Positions 25,594-36,800 of a DNA stretch of 64,000 nt are shown piece after piece (positions within the stretch are counted from its first letter, which is position 1; the number at the start of each line of letters is the position of its first letter). The notes beneath the pieces were generated by a model, which saw only the letters and a list, made by a program, of their open reading frames with translations, was not told where the DNA came from and ran no database searches. This DNA comes from Luidia sarsii. Taxonomy: Eukaryota > Echinodermata > Asteroidea > Paxillosida > Luidiidae. The stretch lies in contig OX465115.1 of NCBI GenBank assembly GCA_949987565.1, positions 8,334,566-8,398,565 of the forward strand, written 5' to 3'. A program made the position numbers and the translations under genes.

Positions 25594-26411
25594 CAGAATT
25601 ATTATGATTTTTTGAATGTTATAATGAAGTCCCATACACTTTGTGCACGAAATATGCACGTGCGTTTTGGGGTAGAAATTGAGGTTACGAGTTCGAATCC
25701 CGCTGATGTCAATTTTTTTTTTTTTTTTTTTTGAAGAGAGCCAGATGCGGAAAAGCGTTATGTTCTGTTAGCCAACAGACATAAATCTCTAGTTTCTTCT
25801 TCTTCTTCTTCTTCTTCTTCTTCTTTTTCTGGTCGGAATAATCCCATAGACTTTGTACAGGGTTTTTCTCCACGGCACTTTTGCCATTGAACACACTTGG
25901 ATTTTTTTCAAACTTTGCAAATGCATAGAGCTTATGTTGAGCTAGTGCACAGTTGTCTTAGAATTGTCATGACGTCATCATGTGTCACGTGACAGTGCTT
26001 TAAAGGGGCAAATTTCAAACTCCATTTTAAGCAAAAATGCAATTTCGTTTGGTTTCAATTTTACACTATATCTAAGTTTGGAAAAGGTGTATCCAAAAAT
26101 TGCCCTCATTTAATCTTGACGTCATCTCATGAATATTAATGAGGTCATACATTTTTAAGATTTTAACATTCAATTGAGCATATTTGGCCAACGGAGCAAG
26201 ATTTTTTTCATTTTTTCGATTATATCTATTGGGGATGTAGTTTATAAACACCCTCCGGGGCCAAAATGCCATGACGCAATCGTGACGTCATCAAAACGCG
26301 TGTTTTTAAAACGCATATTTGCCAAAGGTCAATCGTCTCGAAATTTGCTAGGCATCCAGCTATTGGGCTAGACATTCTGAATCCTGAGTTTGGAAACAAT
26401 CGACCATTGTT
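25594..26411 (+). repeat. Basic ~0.8-kb element, copy a
   Basis: This is the simplest form of the repeat: B box (GAGTTCGAATCC-type) at about 25689-25703, T-run of ~20, GATGCGGAAAAGCG, small hairpin TCTGTT-AGCC-AACAGA near 25767, CTAGTT near 25791, (CTT)n, then TTTTTCTGGTCGG and one core. Its length is 818 bp. Confidence 0.92.
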
Positions 26412-27211
26412 CAGAATTATTATGATTTTTTTAATGTTATAATGAAGTCCCGTACACTTTGTGCACGAAATATGCACGTGCGTTTTGGGGTAGAAATTGA
26501 GGTTCCGAGTTCGAATCCCGCTGATGTCAATATTTTTTTTTTATTTTTTTTTTTAAGAGAGGCAGATGCGGAAAAGCGTTATGTTCTGTTAGCCAACAGA
26601 CATAAATCTCTAGTTTCTTCTTCTTTTTCTGGTCGGAATAATCCCATAGACTTTGTACAGGGTTTTAGTAAGCACCACTTTGGACATTGAACACACTTGG
26701 ATTTTTTTTAAACTTTGCAAATATATAGAGCCCATGCTGAAGTTGTGCACAGTTGTCTTTAAAACTTCATGACGTCACCACGTGTCACGTGACAGCGCTT
26801 TAAAGGGACAAATTTCAAACTCCAATAAAAGCAAAAGTACAAGTTCGTTTGGTTTCAATTTTGCAGTATATCTAAGTTGGGAATAGGTGTATCCAAAAAT
26901 TGCCCTCATTTGATCGTGACGTCATCTCATGAATATTAATGAGGTCATAAACTTTTAAGATTTTAACATTCAATTGAGCATATTTGGCCAACGGAGCAAG
27001 ATTTTTTTCATTTTTTCGATTATATCTATTGGGGATGTAGTTTATAAACACCCTCCGGAGCCAAAATGCCATGACGCAATCGTGACGTCATCAAAATGCT
27101 TGTTTTTAAAACGCATATTTGCCAAAGGTCAATCGTCTCGAAATTTGGTATGCATTTAGCTATTGGGCTAGACATTCTAAATCTTGAGTTTGGAAGCAAT
27201 TGACTATTGTT
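26412..27211 (+). repeat. Basic ~0.8-kb element, copy b
   Basis: Same order as the previous copy: B box at about 26508-26520, interrupted T-run, small hairpin near 26587, CTAGTT near 26611, and only three or four CTT repeats before TTTTTCTGGTCGG. Its length is 800 bp. Confidence 0.92.
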
Positions 27212-28003
27212 CAGAATTATTATGATTTTTTGAATGTTATAATGAAGTCCCATACACTTTGTGCACGAAATATGCACGTGCGTTTTGGGGTAGAAATTGA
27301 GGTTACGAGTTCGAATCCCGCTGATGTCAATTTTTTTTTTTTTTTTTTGAAGAGAGCCAGATGCGGAAAAGCGTTATGTTCTGTTAGCCAACAGACATAA
27401 ATCTCTAGTTTCTTCTTTTTCTGGTCGGAATAATCCCATTGACTTTGTACAGGGTTTTAGTAAGCGCCACTTTGGCCATTGAACACACTTGGATTTTTTT
27501 CAAACTTGACAAAAGCATAGAGCCCTTGCTGAATTAGTGCACAGTTGTCTTTAAAACCTCATGACGTCACCACGTGTCACGTGACAGCGCTTTAAAGGGG
27601 CAAATTTCAAACTGCAATAAAAGCAAAAAAGCAATTTCGTTTTATTCCAAGTTTGCACTATATCTAAGTTGGGAAAAGGTGTATCCAAAAATTGCCCTCA
27701 TTTGATCGTGACGTCATCTCATGAATATTAATGAGGTCATAAACTTTTAAGATTTTAACATTCAATTGAGCATATTTGGCCACCGGAGTAATTTTTTTTT
27801 TATTTGTTCATTTATATCTATTGGGGATGTAGTTTAGAAACACCCTCCAGGGCCAAAATGCCATGACGCAATTGTGACGTCATCAAAATCCGTGTTTTTA
27901 AAACGCATATAAGGCATTGGCCGAACATCTCAAAATTTGGTATGTAGTTAGCTATCGTGCTAGACATTCCAAATCCTAAGTTTGGAACCAAAGGACCATT
28001 GTT
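27212..28003 (+). repeat. Basic ~0.8-kb element, copy c
   Basis: B box at about 27308-27320, T-run of ~19, small hairpin near 27382, CTAGTT near 27406, and (CTT)n reduced to two repeats. The core after about 27900 switches to the diverged form also seen near 15990 (AAGGCATTGGCCGA). Confidence 0.92.
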
Positions 28004-28170
28004 TATAATTATTATGAATTTTTGGATGCCACACTCAAGTCCCATAGGCTTTGTGCACAAAATATGTACATGCGTTTTGGAGTAGGAATGGGGCTATTCT
28101 ATGACTTGTTAAAAACAGAAGCGGAAAAGCTCTATGCTCTGTTTCACAACAGACATATATTTCTCGTTTT
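28004..28170 (+). repeat. Terminal partial element: right edge of the array
   Basis: A partial copy that ends with TATGACTTGTTAAAAACAGAAG, the hairpin TCTGTT-TCAC-AACAGA (near 28139) and TTTCTCGTTTTTT. The same tail occurs near 16190-16250. No repeat core follows, so the array stops at the element's own 3' hairpin rather than at a random point. Confidence 0.88.
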
Positions 28171-28177
28171 TTATTTT

Positions 28178-28320
28178 TTTATTATTATTTAAAGACAAAA
28201 AGTAACATGGCCCAATAGGCTTTTATAAAAAATGAAACAAATAAAAGGGCAGCTAGAGAAAGTACCAAGAAGGAGGAAACTGCCTCTGGAGTGACATTGG
28301 GAAAGGTCATAACTGAAAGG
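28178..28320 (+). mobile_element. Fragment of the ~1.03-kb TIR element family (family F)
   Basis: This stretch (TTTAAAGACAAAAAGTAAC through GGGAAAGGTCATAACTG) matches the middle of the elements at 39666-40682 (same strand) and 37111-38145 (opposite strand). Neither end of the element is present. It begins right after the satellite array. Confidence 0.85.
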
Positions 28321-29034
28321 GGGTGTATCGTGGTGCTTGGCAGGATCCTAATGATACTGGTATCATTAGCCTTATGAGGACACGCTCTAGACCCCACACT
28401 GTGCCCGCCGTGTTATCAGTAAACAATCAGATAAGAAAGTCCCCTTAGGTAATGTTTGGCTTCTGCCAGCCACTGGTCCTAATGGTTCCCATATGTAGGG
28501 TTTGTAAAGAGGATGGTGGTTTCCCATTCAGTGACGCTGCCTCTCTGGTGACCCGTGGAACAAAAAGTGCCAGAAACATTTTAGGACCACTTACCGTGTT
28601 CTTTGCTATATTCAATAGTGGGTTTTAGCCGGTTTAACCATAAAGCAAGGACCTTGCAATATGCATTGGCTACGATTGGTTTATATAGCAGGCCATAAGA
28701 TCAGAGCGGTGCTCGCAAGGGTATTGAGAATAGGAACGCTTTGCAGCTCCCATGGTGTTGCAAGAACATGTTTTCGTGCCTCTGGGCACTCGTCAGTTGC
28801 GGTAGTGATCTTGGCAGATCCGTTCATCTCAGTTTTTGGTGTGCCGTACGTAAGAGAGGGAAGTACTGTACATGGATTGTAAGTTCCAAGACCTGCAAGT
28901 GAGCTCACTGAATGGAGTAAACATTCCTCCATGGAGTAAATCAACAGCAATGCAATCTCACATGATATGAAATTCAACCATGATCATCCATATTTCTGTA
29001 GCAGTATTTTTAAGCAGTGGATGACTACTCAATG
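28321..29034. other. Unique sequence, no gene recognised
   Basis: No open frame resembles a known protein, no repeats match elsewhere in the window, and no RNA gene was seen. Confidence 0.6.
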
Positions 29035-29042
29035 GGTCATAT

Positions 29043-30366
29043 CAGGGCTCGACCTTAGCACTAGCCCGGTGGTCAATGTCTAGTAAAAACAGCCGCGGGG
29101 TAGTAAAATGACCCACTTTGCTAGCCCGGCGGACTAGTAAAACTAAAAAGAACCGTTAGACAGCAGTAGGCAATGCATGCAGCACGCACGCTGCACCGCC
29201 GACTGTACATGTACTGTACATGTACATGTACATGTACATGTACATGTACTGTACATGTACATGTACATGTACATGTACATGTACATGTACAGTACATGTA
29301 CATGTACAGTCATGTACACTGTACAGTATACACTATGCAGCGTACATGATGTCTGCACCAGTCCGCGCGCATTATTTTATGCACGTGCACGACCAACGAC
29401 CATACAGGTCCTCAAAGTCGGATCCCTGACCCAATACCAGCATATGTTTGCGTTACGGAACCAGACTTATACTGCTAGACTCCGACTGAAAGAAGATATG
29501 AGTAAGTGTGGCAAATACGGTCCTGTGATTGGTCAGATACTGGTCGCAGTGTGGATTGCGTCCGTACACAAGACTAGCAAACCACATGGTTTGTTGTACA
29601 TGTACAGTGTACAGTGTACAGTGTACAGTGTATGCCATTCACACACGTGCTACATGTAAAAGGGACCGCGATGCCGATTACGCGAGAAATAAAAGATCGC
29701 GGCCTACTGACGATAGTGGGAGGAGTTTTCCTGGCTGTCCTACGATGGGAAGTTGATGAAGGAAGGAATAAATTTATGTTTTGTGACGTGTGCAGGGGAA
29801 TCTTTTCTTCCACGGCACGGATAACCAGACAGATGACAATCCAGATTCCACCACAAGCGACAGTGATTTTCATATGTACATGATCATTACAATGATGTGC
29901 ATGGACTCTTTGTCAAATTTCCAGATACTGACTTATTAATTAGCCTACCATTGCCAGATTTAAATTTAAATTAATTCATTGGTGATCTCTTAATTAAACT
30001 CAATGACTCAGCATTTGATGAGCCAAAAAACAAATTATAAAATTATCATTAGTTTCTCATACAAACTTTTTTAAAAAGGAGAATGTGGGCACGTTTTGTT
30101 TATTTTTTCCCCTTTTCCAAAACAAGTTTCCCCCTAAATTTTGGTAGTCTAATTAATGGTAACAAATATTATCTAGTCTTTTTAAAGTACAGTACATATG
30201 TGGCCAAAAAAATGCAGGCGGGGATGAGAAACTATTTGTTTTACTTGACCTAATAACCTCGTGTTAAATTCAATATTAATTATACAGGGCTAGTAAAACT
30301 TGCTGCGGGCTAGCAAAAAACTCAATTTACTGTGGGCTAGTAAAAAAAAAATTAAGCGCGAGGCTT
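29043..30366. mobile_element. hAT-like non-autonomous element H1 (~1.3 kb)
   Basis: The left end begins CAGGGCTCGACCTTAG and the right end is TTAAGCGCGAGGCTT, an imperfect inverted pair (about 10 of 14 positions). The flanks are GGTCATAT (29035-29042) and GGTCATGT (30367-30374), an 8-bp target duplication with one difference; 8-bp duplications and CAGGG-type ends are typical of the hAT superfamily. Subterminal GCTAGTAAAA / CTAGCCCGG repeats occur at both ends. A short frame near 29755-29812 includes FMFCDVCRG, which could be a remnant of a transposase N-terminal zinc finger, but this is weak. A TGTACA microsatellite lies inside. Confidence 0.65.
29204..29333. repeat. TGTACA palindromic microsatellite
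   Basis: Runs of ACATGT/TGTACA with interspersed CTGTACAG. The unit is self-complementary, so the whole tract can extrude hairpins. A smaller tract with GTACAGT repeats is at about 29596-29632. Confidence 0.95.
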
Positions 30367-30374
30367 GGTCATGT

Positions 30375-31000
30375 ATAAAGAGTAAAGACTAGCAAACATT
30401 AGGAAGTTCAAGCATCTATGATACTACCTAGTAAAATAATCACTTAGAACAAGTATATACATGTAGGCCTATAAATACTTGAAATTGTATGAATAAAATG
30501 TTCATCTTTTGGTGAGAATGGTACTGGTAGCCAATTGCATAATTGAGTGCAAATCCTGATTTTAAAAGTACGGGTTTTATTGTATGTTCGTAACTTCGTA
30601 TACACACCGATTAGCCTGGTGCAAATTTTAACATGGCGGATGTGTGATTTCGATCAAGAAAACCTGGGTGATGAATGAAAGTCTCCACGACTGTGCAATG
30701 CAAGCAAAGTATAGGAGCATACACATCTTTTTCTTCCGAATAGCATGCATTCAGGAAGCTGTCATTTTGTGCACTCGTATTTGCTTCTTCTTTTCAAGGT
30801 TGTCATGACCCAGTATTGCAGCACTTATACACTGTACTTCTTTTTATTCATATAAAAAGAAGCAAATGCTAGTGGCCTAAATAATGCCACAAAAGTGAAA
30901 CTAAATATTTAAAGAATTTAGCAATTACTTTCTAATAGTACATGATATGTAAAAGCATAAACCTGATCTTTACTCATATATACAAACACGACTGAATGGT
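30375..31000. other. Unique sequence, no gene recognised
   Basis: Mixed AT-rich sequence without a recognisable coding region, RNA gene or repeat. Confidence 0.6.
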
Positions 31001-31130
31001 AAATCTCAAAATTCAGTGGGGCCGACGTTTCGATCCTATACTAGCGGGACATTTCTCAAAGGCAGAGTTACAAAGACAAAACAGATACAAGAAGGAAGGG
31101 GGTAGAGAGTGAAAAGGACACAGATGACAA
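31001..31130 (-). mobile_element. Diverged 3' end of the Penelope-like element
   Basis: Read on the minus strand this contains CTTTGAGAAA, CCCGCTAG, GGATCGAAACGTCGG and the CACTGAATTTTGAG end. It is a diverged version of the 3' tail found intact at 42780-43204 and 46897-47535. The loop of the ribozyme-like segment is longer here (CTAGTATAGGATC). Confidence 0.8.
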
Positions 31131-32019
31131 AGGACAAAGCTAGTAGTAGTAGCATTTTGCAGTAGGGGGCAATTCCATGGTAACAGAAGGGCATTCACAG
31201 GCAGTTTTAAATTTCTGAGAACATATATATTTCAGAGACTTTGCCTATTAAAAACAAAATACCATAGTTATGTGAACATTGGTGCTACCTTTCATTTTCA
31301 CTGGAACAAATATGAGTCAAATCTTACACTGACAAAATATGCATATTTAATGAGGTCGGTAACGGAAGGACGCAAAATGGACATGGCTTTTTCACTCAAC
31401 ACGTATTTCCTTTAAATGCTCTGAAGTGTGAGAGTCAATAATGTTGAAAATGTATTGAATAGAATATGTGCCACAATACCTAATCACTTAAAAAATATAA
31501 GTTGGTGAATGAGAAACAAAGGCAAATCTAAAATAATTTGGTTTCGGTAACGGAAGGACCATCGAAATTTACATAGTCAATATGGGAGATGAGGCGATTG
31601 TTTTTAGTGCTTCAAACAAATACAAACTGGAATGAGTAATGTACATGTATGCTACACATACAGTTATGTGGCATTACTGCATGAGCATGATGTCAACATT
31701 GCCAATTGGTACCTATTCTACACAAACTGTACTGTTCACTTAAAATTAATTACATGTAGGCCTAATTAATGGCTGTATGCACAAGAACAGATCTATCGGA
31801 AATATAACTATGAATGCTGTAACTTTTTTGAAAGATCACAAAATAACAATCAAAAGGCTTGTGCTTCCACAAAATTGCCTTAGTCAATGGCAACACTACT
31901 CCTGTAACTAGAACACTTCTGGAAAAACTTCTGCAAAATGGTATCTCTCCCTGTTGTCCATGACTGGCGCTGGAAGAATCTTCAGAATTTGCTCATTGGA
32001 AATTACTCCAAACTTATCC
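31131..32019. other. Non-coding stretch with two GGTAACGGAAGGAC motifs
   Basis: No gene is visible. The word GGTAACGGAAGGAC occurs at 31358-31371 and 31546-31559 in unrelated surroundings; it recurs at 33131-33435. Confidence 0.65.
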
Positions 32020-32530
32020 TAAAATTTAGTGGGCCTGACGTTTCGATCCTAGCAGGACCTTTCTCAAAGGCAGAGTGACAAGGACAAAACAGGTACATGT
32101 ACACGAAGGAAGGGGGAAGAGAGTGAATAGGACACGGATGAGAAACAAATGACAAAGAGTAAAGCTGGAAGGGAGAGATCAAAGGGAAGGGCAAGGAGTA
32201 GGGTAGGGATCGATTAGTGAGAAGAGGGGGAAAGATCAAAGAGAGAAGTGTGGAGGAGTGAACGCAAAAGAAGGATTACCAGAAAGCTGCATGGTGTTAG
32301 TCATTACCCTCCTGGATGTTGAGACCATGTGGTTGAATAGTCCGAAGACGCTTCATCCATTATTTTCTCACGGCTAAGACGGACAGCTTTACTACGGTGA
32401 CCAAGGGATTCTATGCCCAGTACACTCATATCTGATATCGAATGATCAGGGAGATTGAAGTGATACCCAGTAAGCAGTAGGTAACTTATAAGTAAGTAAG
32501 TAAGCAGTTTGCAACATTTTTGTATATCAA
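32020..32530 (-). mobile_element. Penelope-like element, 3' fragment P1
   Basis: On the minus strand this reads from the end of the GIY-YIG reading frame (HFNLPDHSISDMSVLG motif) through the tail to CGAAACGTCAGGCCCACTAAATTTT. The frame carries a small insertion near 32360 relative to 46043, so the final residues are altered. The sequence AAGCAGTTTGCAACATTTTTGTATA beyond 32495 also follows the ends of copies P3 and P4, so it belongs to the element or its long-terminal-like repeat. Confidence 0.85.
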
Positions 32531-33130
32531 ACTTATCCGCTACATCTTTTGCAATGAATACAGCACCCCTTTGGTCACTTTTGTGAAGATGCATGACAGA
32601 AAACTCTTGGTCATGAATCTCTGTGATTGTGTTATAATATGAGCAATAAACTTTAATTGAATTATCTGGCAACTTTGTTTGCACAAATATATTTCACAAC
32701 AAAAACCCCGCATTTCGGTTGGGAAATTTCCTCATCAGATGTGTGCAGTGATTGTAGTGCAGGCATCTCAATGAAAAGGCATGTAGGAATGGAAGTTGGC
32801 ATAAGCTGTGTAGTTATCAAGTGTACATTGAGCATTAGCCCTACACCAAGCAAACTTATAAAATTATTCCAATCCATTTTAATCCATTGGTTCACAAAAG
32901 ACTTTCATTTAAATCTTTGACAATATTAAGTTCTTGTGCGTGTAATTGTGCCCTGTCACTGCTCAAGATTGAGACTTTGGAGACAAGTCACCCCACCTCC
33001 TCCCCACTCCTCCCCTCCCCTCCCCTAACCCATTTCCTCCTCATTGGGGAGACCTATAACGATGACAACACTGATGATAGGAACCTACATACATATTTAC
33101 ATGGTAATTTGATGAGATGCATAGCATTTT

Positions 33131-33266
33131 GTCCTTCTGTTACCAATTTTGTCCTTCTGTTACCAATTTTGTCCTTCTGTTACCAATTTTGTCCTTCTGT
33201 TACCAATTTTGTCCTTCTGTTACCAATTTTGTCCTTCCGTTACCGGAGCTTTGGTAACGGAAGGAC
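33131..33266. repeat. 20-bp minisatellite ending in a perfect hairpin
   Basis: Six head-to-tail copies of GTCCTTCTGTTACCAATTTT start at 33131, 33151, 33171, 33191, 33211 and 33231. The last has C for T (GTCCTTCCGTTACC) and is followed, after GGAGCTTT, by its exact reverse complement GGTAACGGAAGGAC (33253-33266). Only the last copy pairs perfectly. Confidence 0.95.
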
Positions 33267-33421
33267 AAGTCATAATTGATGTTAATTAATAAACGTAATG
33301 ATGTAGAGTCATCAAAGTGGTAGACTATTATTTACCAGCCTGAACTCACTTTTTTAAAAGCTCTTCTCTGAATCTTTACTGCAATTGTGGAAAATATATT
33401 GATAAAGTATGTGTAATTTTT

Positions 33422-33435
33422 GGTAACGGAAGGAC
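33422..33435 (+). repeat. Dispersed GGTAACGGAAGGAC motif
   Basis: An exact 14-base copy of the minisatellite word, 156 bases beyond the hairpin, in unrelated AT-rich context. Confidence 0.8.
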
Positions 33436-33780
33436 ATTTAATTTTTTAAAGGAGCAAAATATTCCAAAACGATTTACATGATGCAGGAAAATTTGTTTCT
33501 GCAGTCTCATTTATAGCCTGATTACTGATATTAACATTGTTTTGATTTAGGCCTATAATCCTAGAACAGATGACATACAATCTTCAAAAATTTCCACATT
33601 TTTTGGGAAAAAATGTGTTGATTGCATAATCCAAAATTTAGGCGGGAAACGCGCGAAAAATCAAATTTTAAACTTACATCTTCAAAATAAAGACTTTCAG
33701 CTTTCATTTGACACCAAATTTGTGCAATTTGAATATATTCGAAATTTCCAGTGTCATGTTCAGCTTTGCGTGGAATTACC

Positions 33781-33890
33781 CTAGGGTGAGATCAAAGGGA
33801 AGGGCAGGGAGTATAGGGATTAGTGAGAAGAGGGGGAAAGATCAAAGAGAGAAGTGTGGAGGAGTAAACACACAAGAAGGATTATTACTC
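33781..33890 (-). mobile_element. Penelope-like element, tail fragment P2
   Basis: The stretch from GGGTGAGATCAAAGGGAAGGG to ACACAAGAAGGATTATTA matches the purine-rich tail of copies P1 and P4. Both the coding end and the 3' terminus are missing. Confidence 0.8.
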
Positions 33891-36800
33891 ATTAGTAAAA
33901 GTAAATGCTACATGTAGTTTTTATACATCCGACGCAATGCCTTCAACGTCTGGTCAACTAAGTCTAACCAAAAGTAGAAGTTGTCTTTTGGACTTTTGAA
34001 CTGGTAGTCGGCTTTTTGGATTTGGTACAATTATACATGTATCTGCCATTGCGCCCGTCATGTGTCGTCCCTCACCTCTTGCTTTTCGTTGTGTCCCAAT
34101 TCTGTCATTTGCCAGTTCCGATCCATACACACAATTTCCAGTCGTGCGTCCGGCCCGTCGCCCAAAAACAATTTCATCAAAACTGTTTTGGCCAACTTAT
34201 CCAAAGTGCATTTCATATTGTAAAAATATGCTGACTTGTTTCCATGAAAATCTATCAAGAAATCTTCCACCCGATACAGAAATTCCATTGATCCTCACAT
34301 TTTCACCAAGTTGAAATCAGTCCCGCTACTAGTACTAGTATACTAGACAGCAAAATATTCTGTCAATTGTGCAAAGCACATGGTAAAAGCATGGAGGTAG
34401 AGGAGCATGGTAAAAGTAACTATTTTGGCCCTCAAGTAAGGGGGTTATTTTCAGGGTTTAATTTTCAGAAAATGCGACATGTTTTTTTGAGGTAGTGTAT
34501 GCCATATGGTGGAAATAACATGTACACTGAGCAAAGGATGAGTAAATTATTGTAAGCATAGTGATGAAATGCTGCACTACATCATTTCATCACTATTTAT
34601 GGAATTATGGGGCTAACAAAGTAATGTTACTGCTGTGCGAGTCAGATCATGTTTAATTTGGAGTATACAGCAGATTTCATGTCTAATTTAGAGTATACAG
34701 CAGATTTATACCTGCCCGGAAAAAATGTTGAATCAGTTTGTTCCTTATAAAATATATAAACTAAGGAATCAAACATTGCAAGTGATTTATTATTTACATT
34801 CATTTCAGTCTTATTCTTATAATTCTGGTATGAACTTCGCGAAAGGACATACAGAAATAACATGTAGGTGTAACTTATCAACTTATACAACTACATGTAT
34901 GATGTACCCTAAGATTAAAAGTCTTTTTGTAAATGTATTTTAATAGAATAGGGCCTATGTTGTCGGTTATTCTCGACAATACCATACGTATAGTTACGTT
35001 ACCGATGAAATGATATTGCTTCTTCCAAGTGGAATACGGCACAACTGGAGAATTGAAAATATGATAGTGTCAAGCATGGTGGATCAATTGAACAAGTATG
35101 TCTATATATGTGAAGATATCAAAGGTGAAAGTGAAAATAAGCACTGTGCAAACATGACAAAAAAGATAAGTAATTTAAGAAATGGGCAATAGTGTGGTTT
35201 ACCTATGGGTCCTTAGCTTGCAATTTGTAGTCAAAAGATAAGACCTTAGTTTCAAGCAATCACTTTTACATGGATTTGCTCTTTATTTGTTGTGGTCACT
35301 ATGCAAGGTTGGAGCATGATTGGAGCATAGAGCAAGGAAACATTCCCTAAAAAATATGATCAAAACGTACCCTTATATGGTGACAGTGTTTTATCTTACA
35401 TTTCGGTGCACTGTTGTTATGTTCATTTGTGAGGGTAAGCCCCTCGTTTCCCCAGCCGACTTCGCTGATACATAAGCAAGTTGTGGGCTCACCCAGGTAG
35501 GTACGGGTTACCAAGCAACTTTCTTCATCAATGTTCATATACAATCACCAGAAAAGTTTTCCATGGTCACCAGTAAGTGAAGTTGTGTCTCTGACCCACA
35601 TGATTTCTGGGGGTCTTAAAAATGTTGGTTAAATTAGGCCATTGGACGGTTTTGGAAAAATCAAAACCGAAACAAAAGAAAACCAACTTTTGATCGGCAA
35701 AATGTATTCCATTTCTGATACATAACACTTTTACTGAGATGCAGTGTTATAACTAGGGTATTTTTAGTGGTGGTTCAAATTTCACCAACAAGAAGTCGTT
35801 CTCAAGAACAAAGCCTCGCGATTAGCGGCTGCGGTCAAAATGGGATAGCAACAAAACTTGTATTACATACATGTTACCGGTAAATTAAATTAATTAATCA
35901 AATCAAATCAATTAATTAATAAATAAAATTAACTTTACTGCAAGTTTTGTTGTTAGTCATGTTCAGTACAAGTAAAGTGAACAACAAAACTTGAAGAATA
36001 ATGTAGGCCTACATGTTTGAATTGAATGTGTGTGCACTCAGTACGTGTGCAATGATTAGTAGACTTCTGCCAGCCCTTACAGTTGTTTTCTAACAAATAA
36101 CTAATGTTTATTACAGTTATACTAGCGATGTTTTAAGTTTCGCGGTCAACCAAAGTGTATTTTCTTTCTTATAAATTTGAGAAGGAATTTTTCATTCATT
36201 TCTTGAGATATCGGAAATTGAAAATTATAAAAATCGCTCCGTGCGTCTGCGGTAGATCGAGCGAGCAACGCCGTCCAAATTTGTCAATTTTACCCTCAAA
36301 TTGAAGCCTGTATTCCCTTCTTTCTATTCATACCACTATATCATACCACAATAATAACGAAGGGAATGATATTAAACTACGCGGAAACAACATTCGGAGA
36401 CAAACGATGAAAGTAACGTATTACTATTACTTTTTTAGTTATGACCGATTTCCCTTCGCGACGTTGGCAAGTATTATGTGGTTTCCGCTTCTAGGTAAAG
36501 CCATAGTGACACTACAGGAGCAGTAGGGCCGAAACCAGCCTACGCGCGGCACATGTGACATGACACAACACGTCTTTGCACACACTGTACACAGTATACT
36601 GTACAGTGCACGTGCACAGCGACCGCATGGCCTGGCTGCATACGAGTTACGACTACGATCACGCTGCGCTACTCAAGCCTGATCAGAACTTCCAGAACTA
36701 TTAGCGAGACGGTTACGCTACAAAAAAGTACAATTTATTTTACTACCGTGATATAGATTGGGATAATAATGGGGTGAACACAGTGCCGGTCGGATGCAAT

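Larger units (their letters stand above)
1..28170 (+). repeat. 28-kb tandem array of a composite satellite (whole array)
   Basis: The same blocks recur from base 1 to about 28170. A fixed landmark (CAGAATTGTTATG or CAGAATTATTATG) falls at 1, 2099, 4267, 6388, 8493, 10332, 12450, 14548, 17039, 19186, 21309, 23439, 25594, 26412 and 27212, giving steps of about 2.1 kb through most of the array and about 0.8 kb at the right edge. Every unit carries copies of a core with CTAAGTTGGG, TCATGAATATTAATGAGG and TGACGTCA. No long open frame exists; the 60-90 codon frames recur only because the DNA recurs. The left end is beyond the window; the right end is near 28170, where unrelated sequence starts. Tandem repetition is seen directly; the mobile-element origin is an inference given under findings. 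Confidence 0.97.

Noticed and set aside
1..28170. CRISPR array or other prokaryotic repeat system
   Set aside because: Units are hundreds of bases long with no unique spacers, and the flanking gene is an intron-bearing animal gene.
29177..29659. 160-codon frame across the TGTACA tract
   Set aside because: The first third is a translation of the palindromic microsatellite and the rest has no recognisable motif.
32887..33279. 130-codon frame at the minisatellite
   Set aside because: Its repeated NFVLLLPILSFCYQ stretch is the 20-bp minisatellite read through in different frames.
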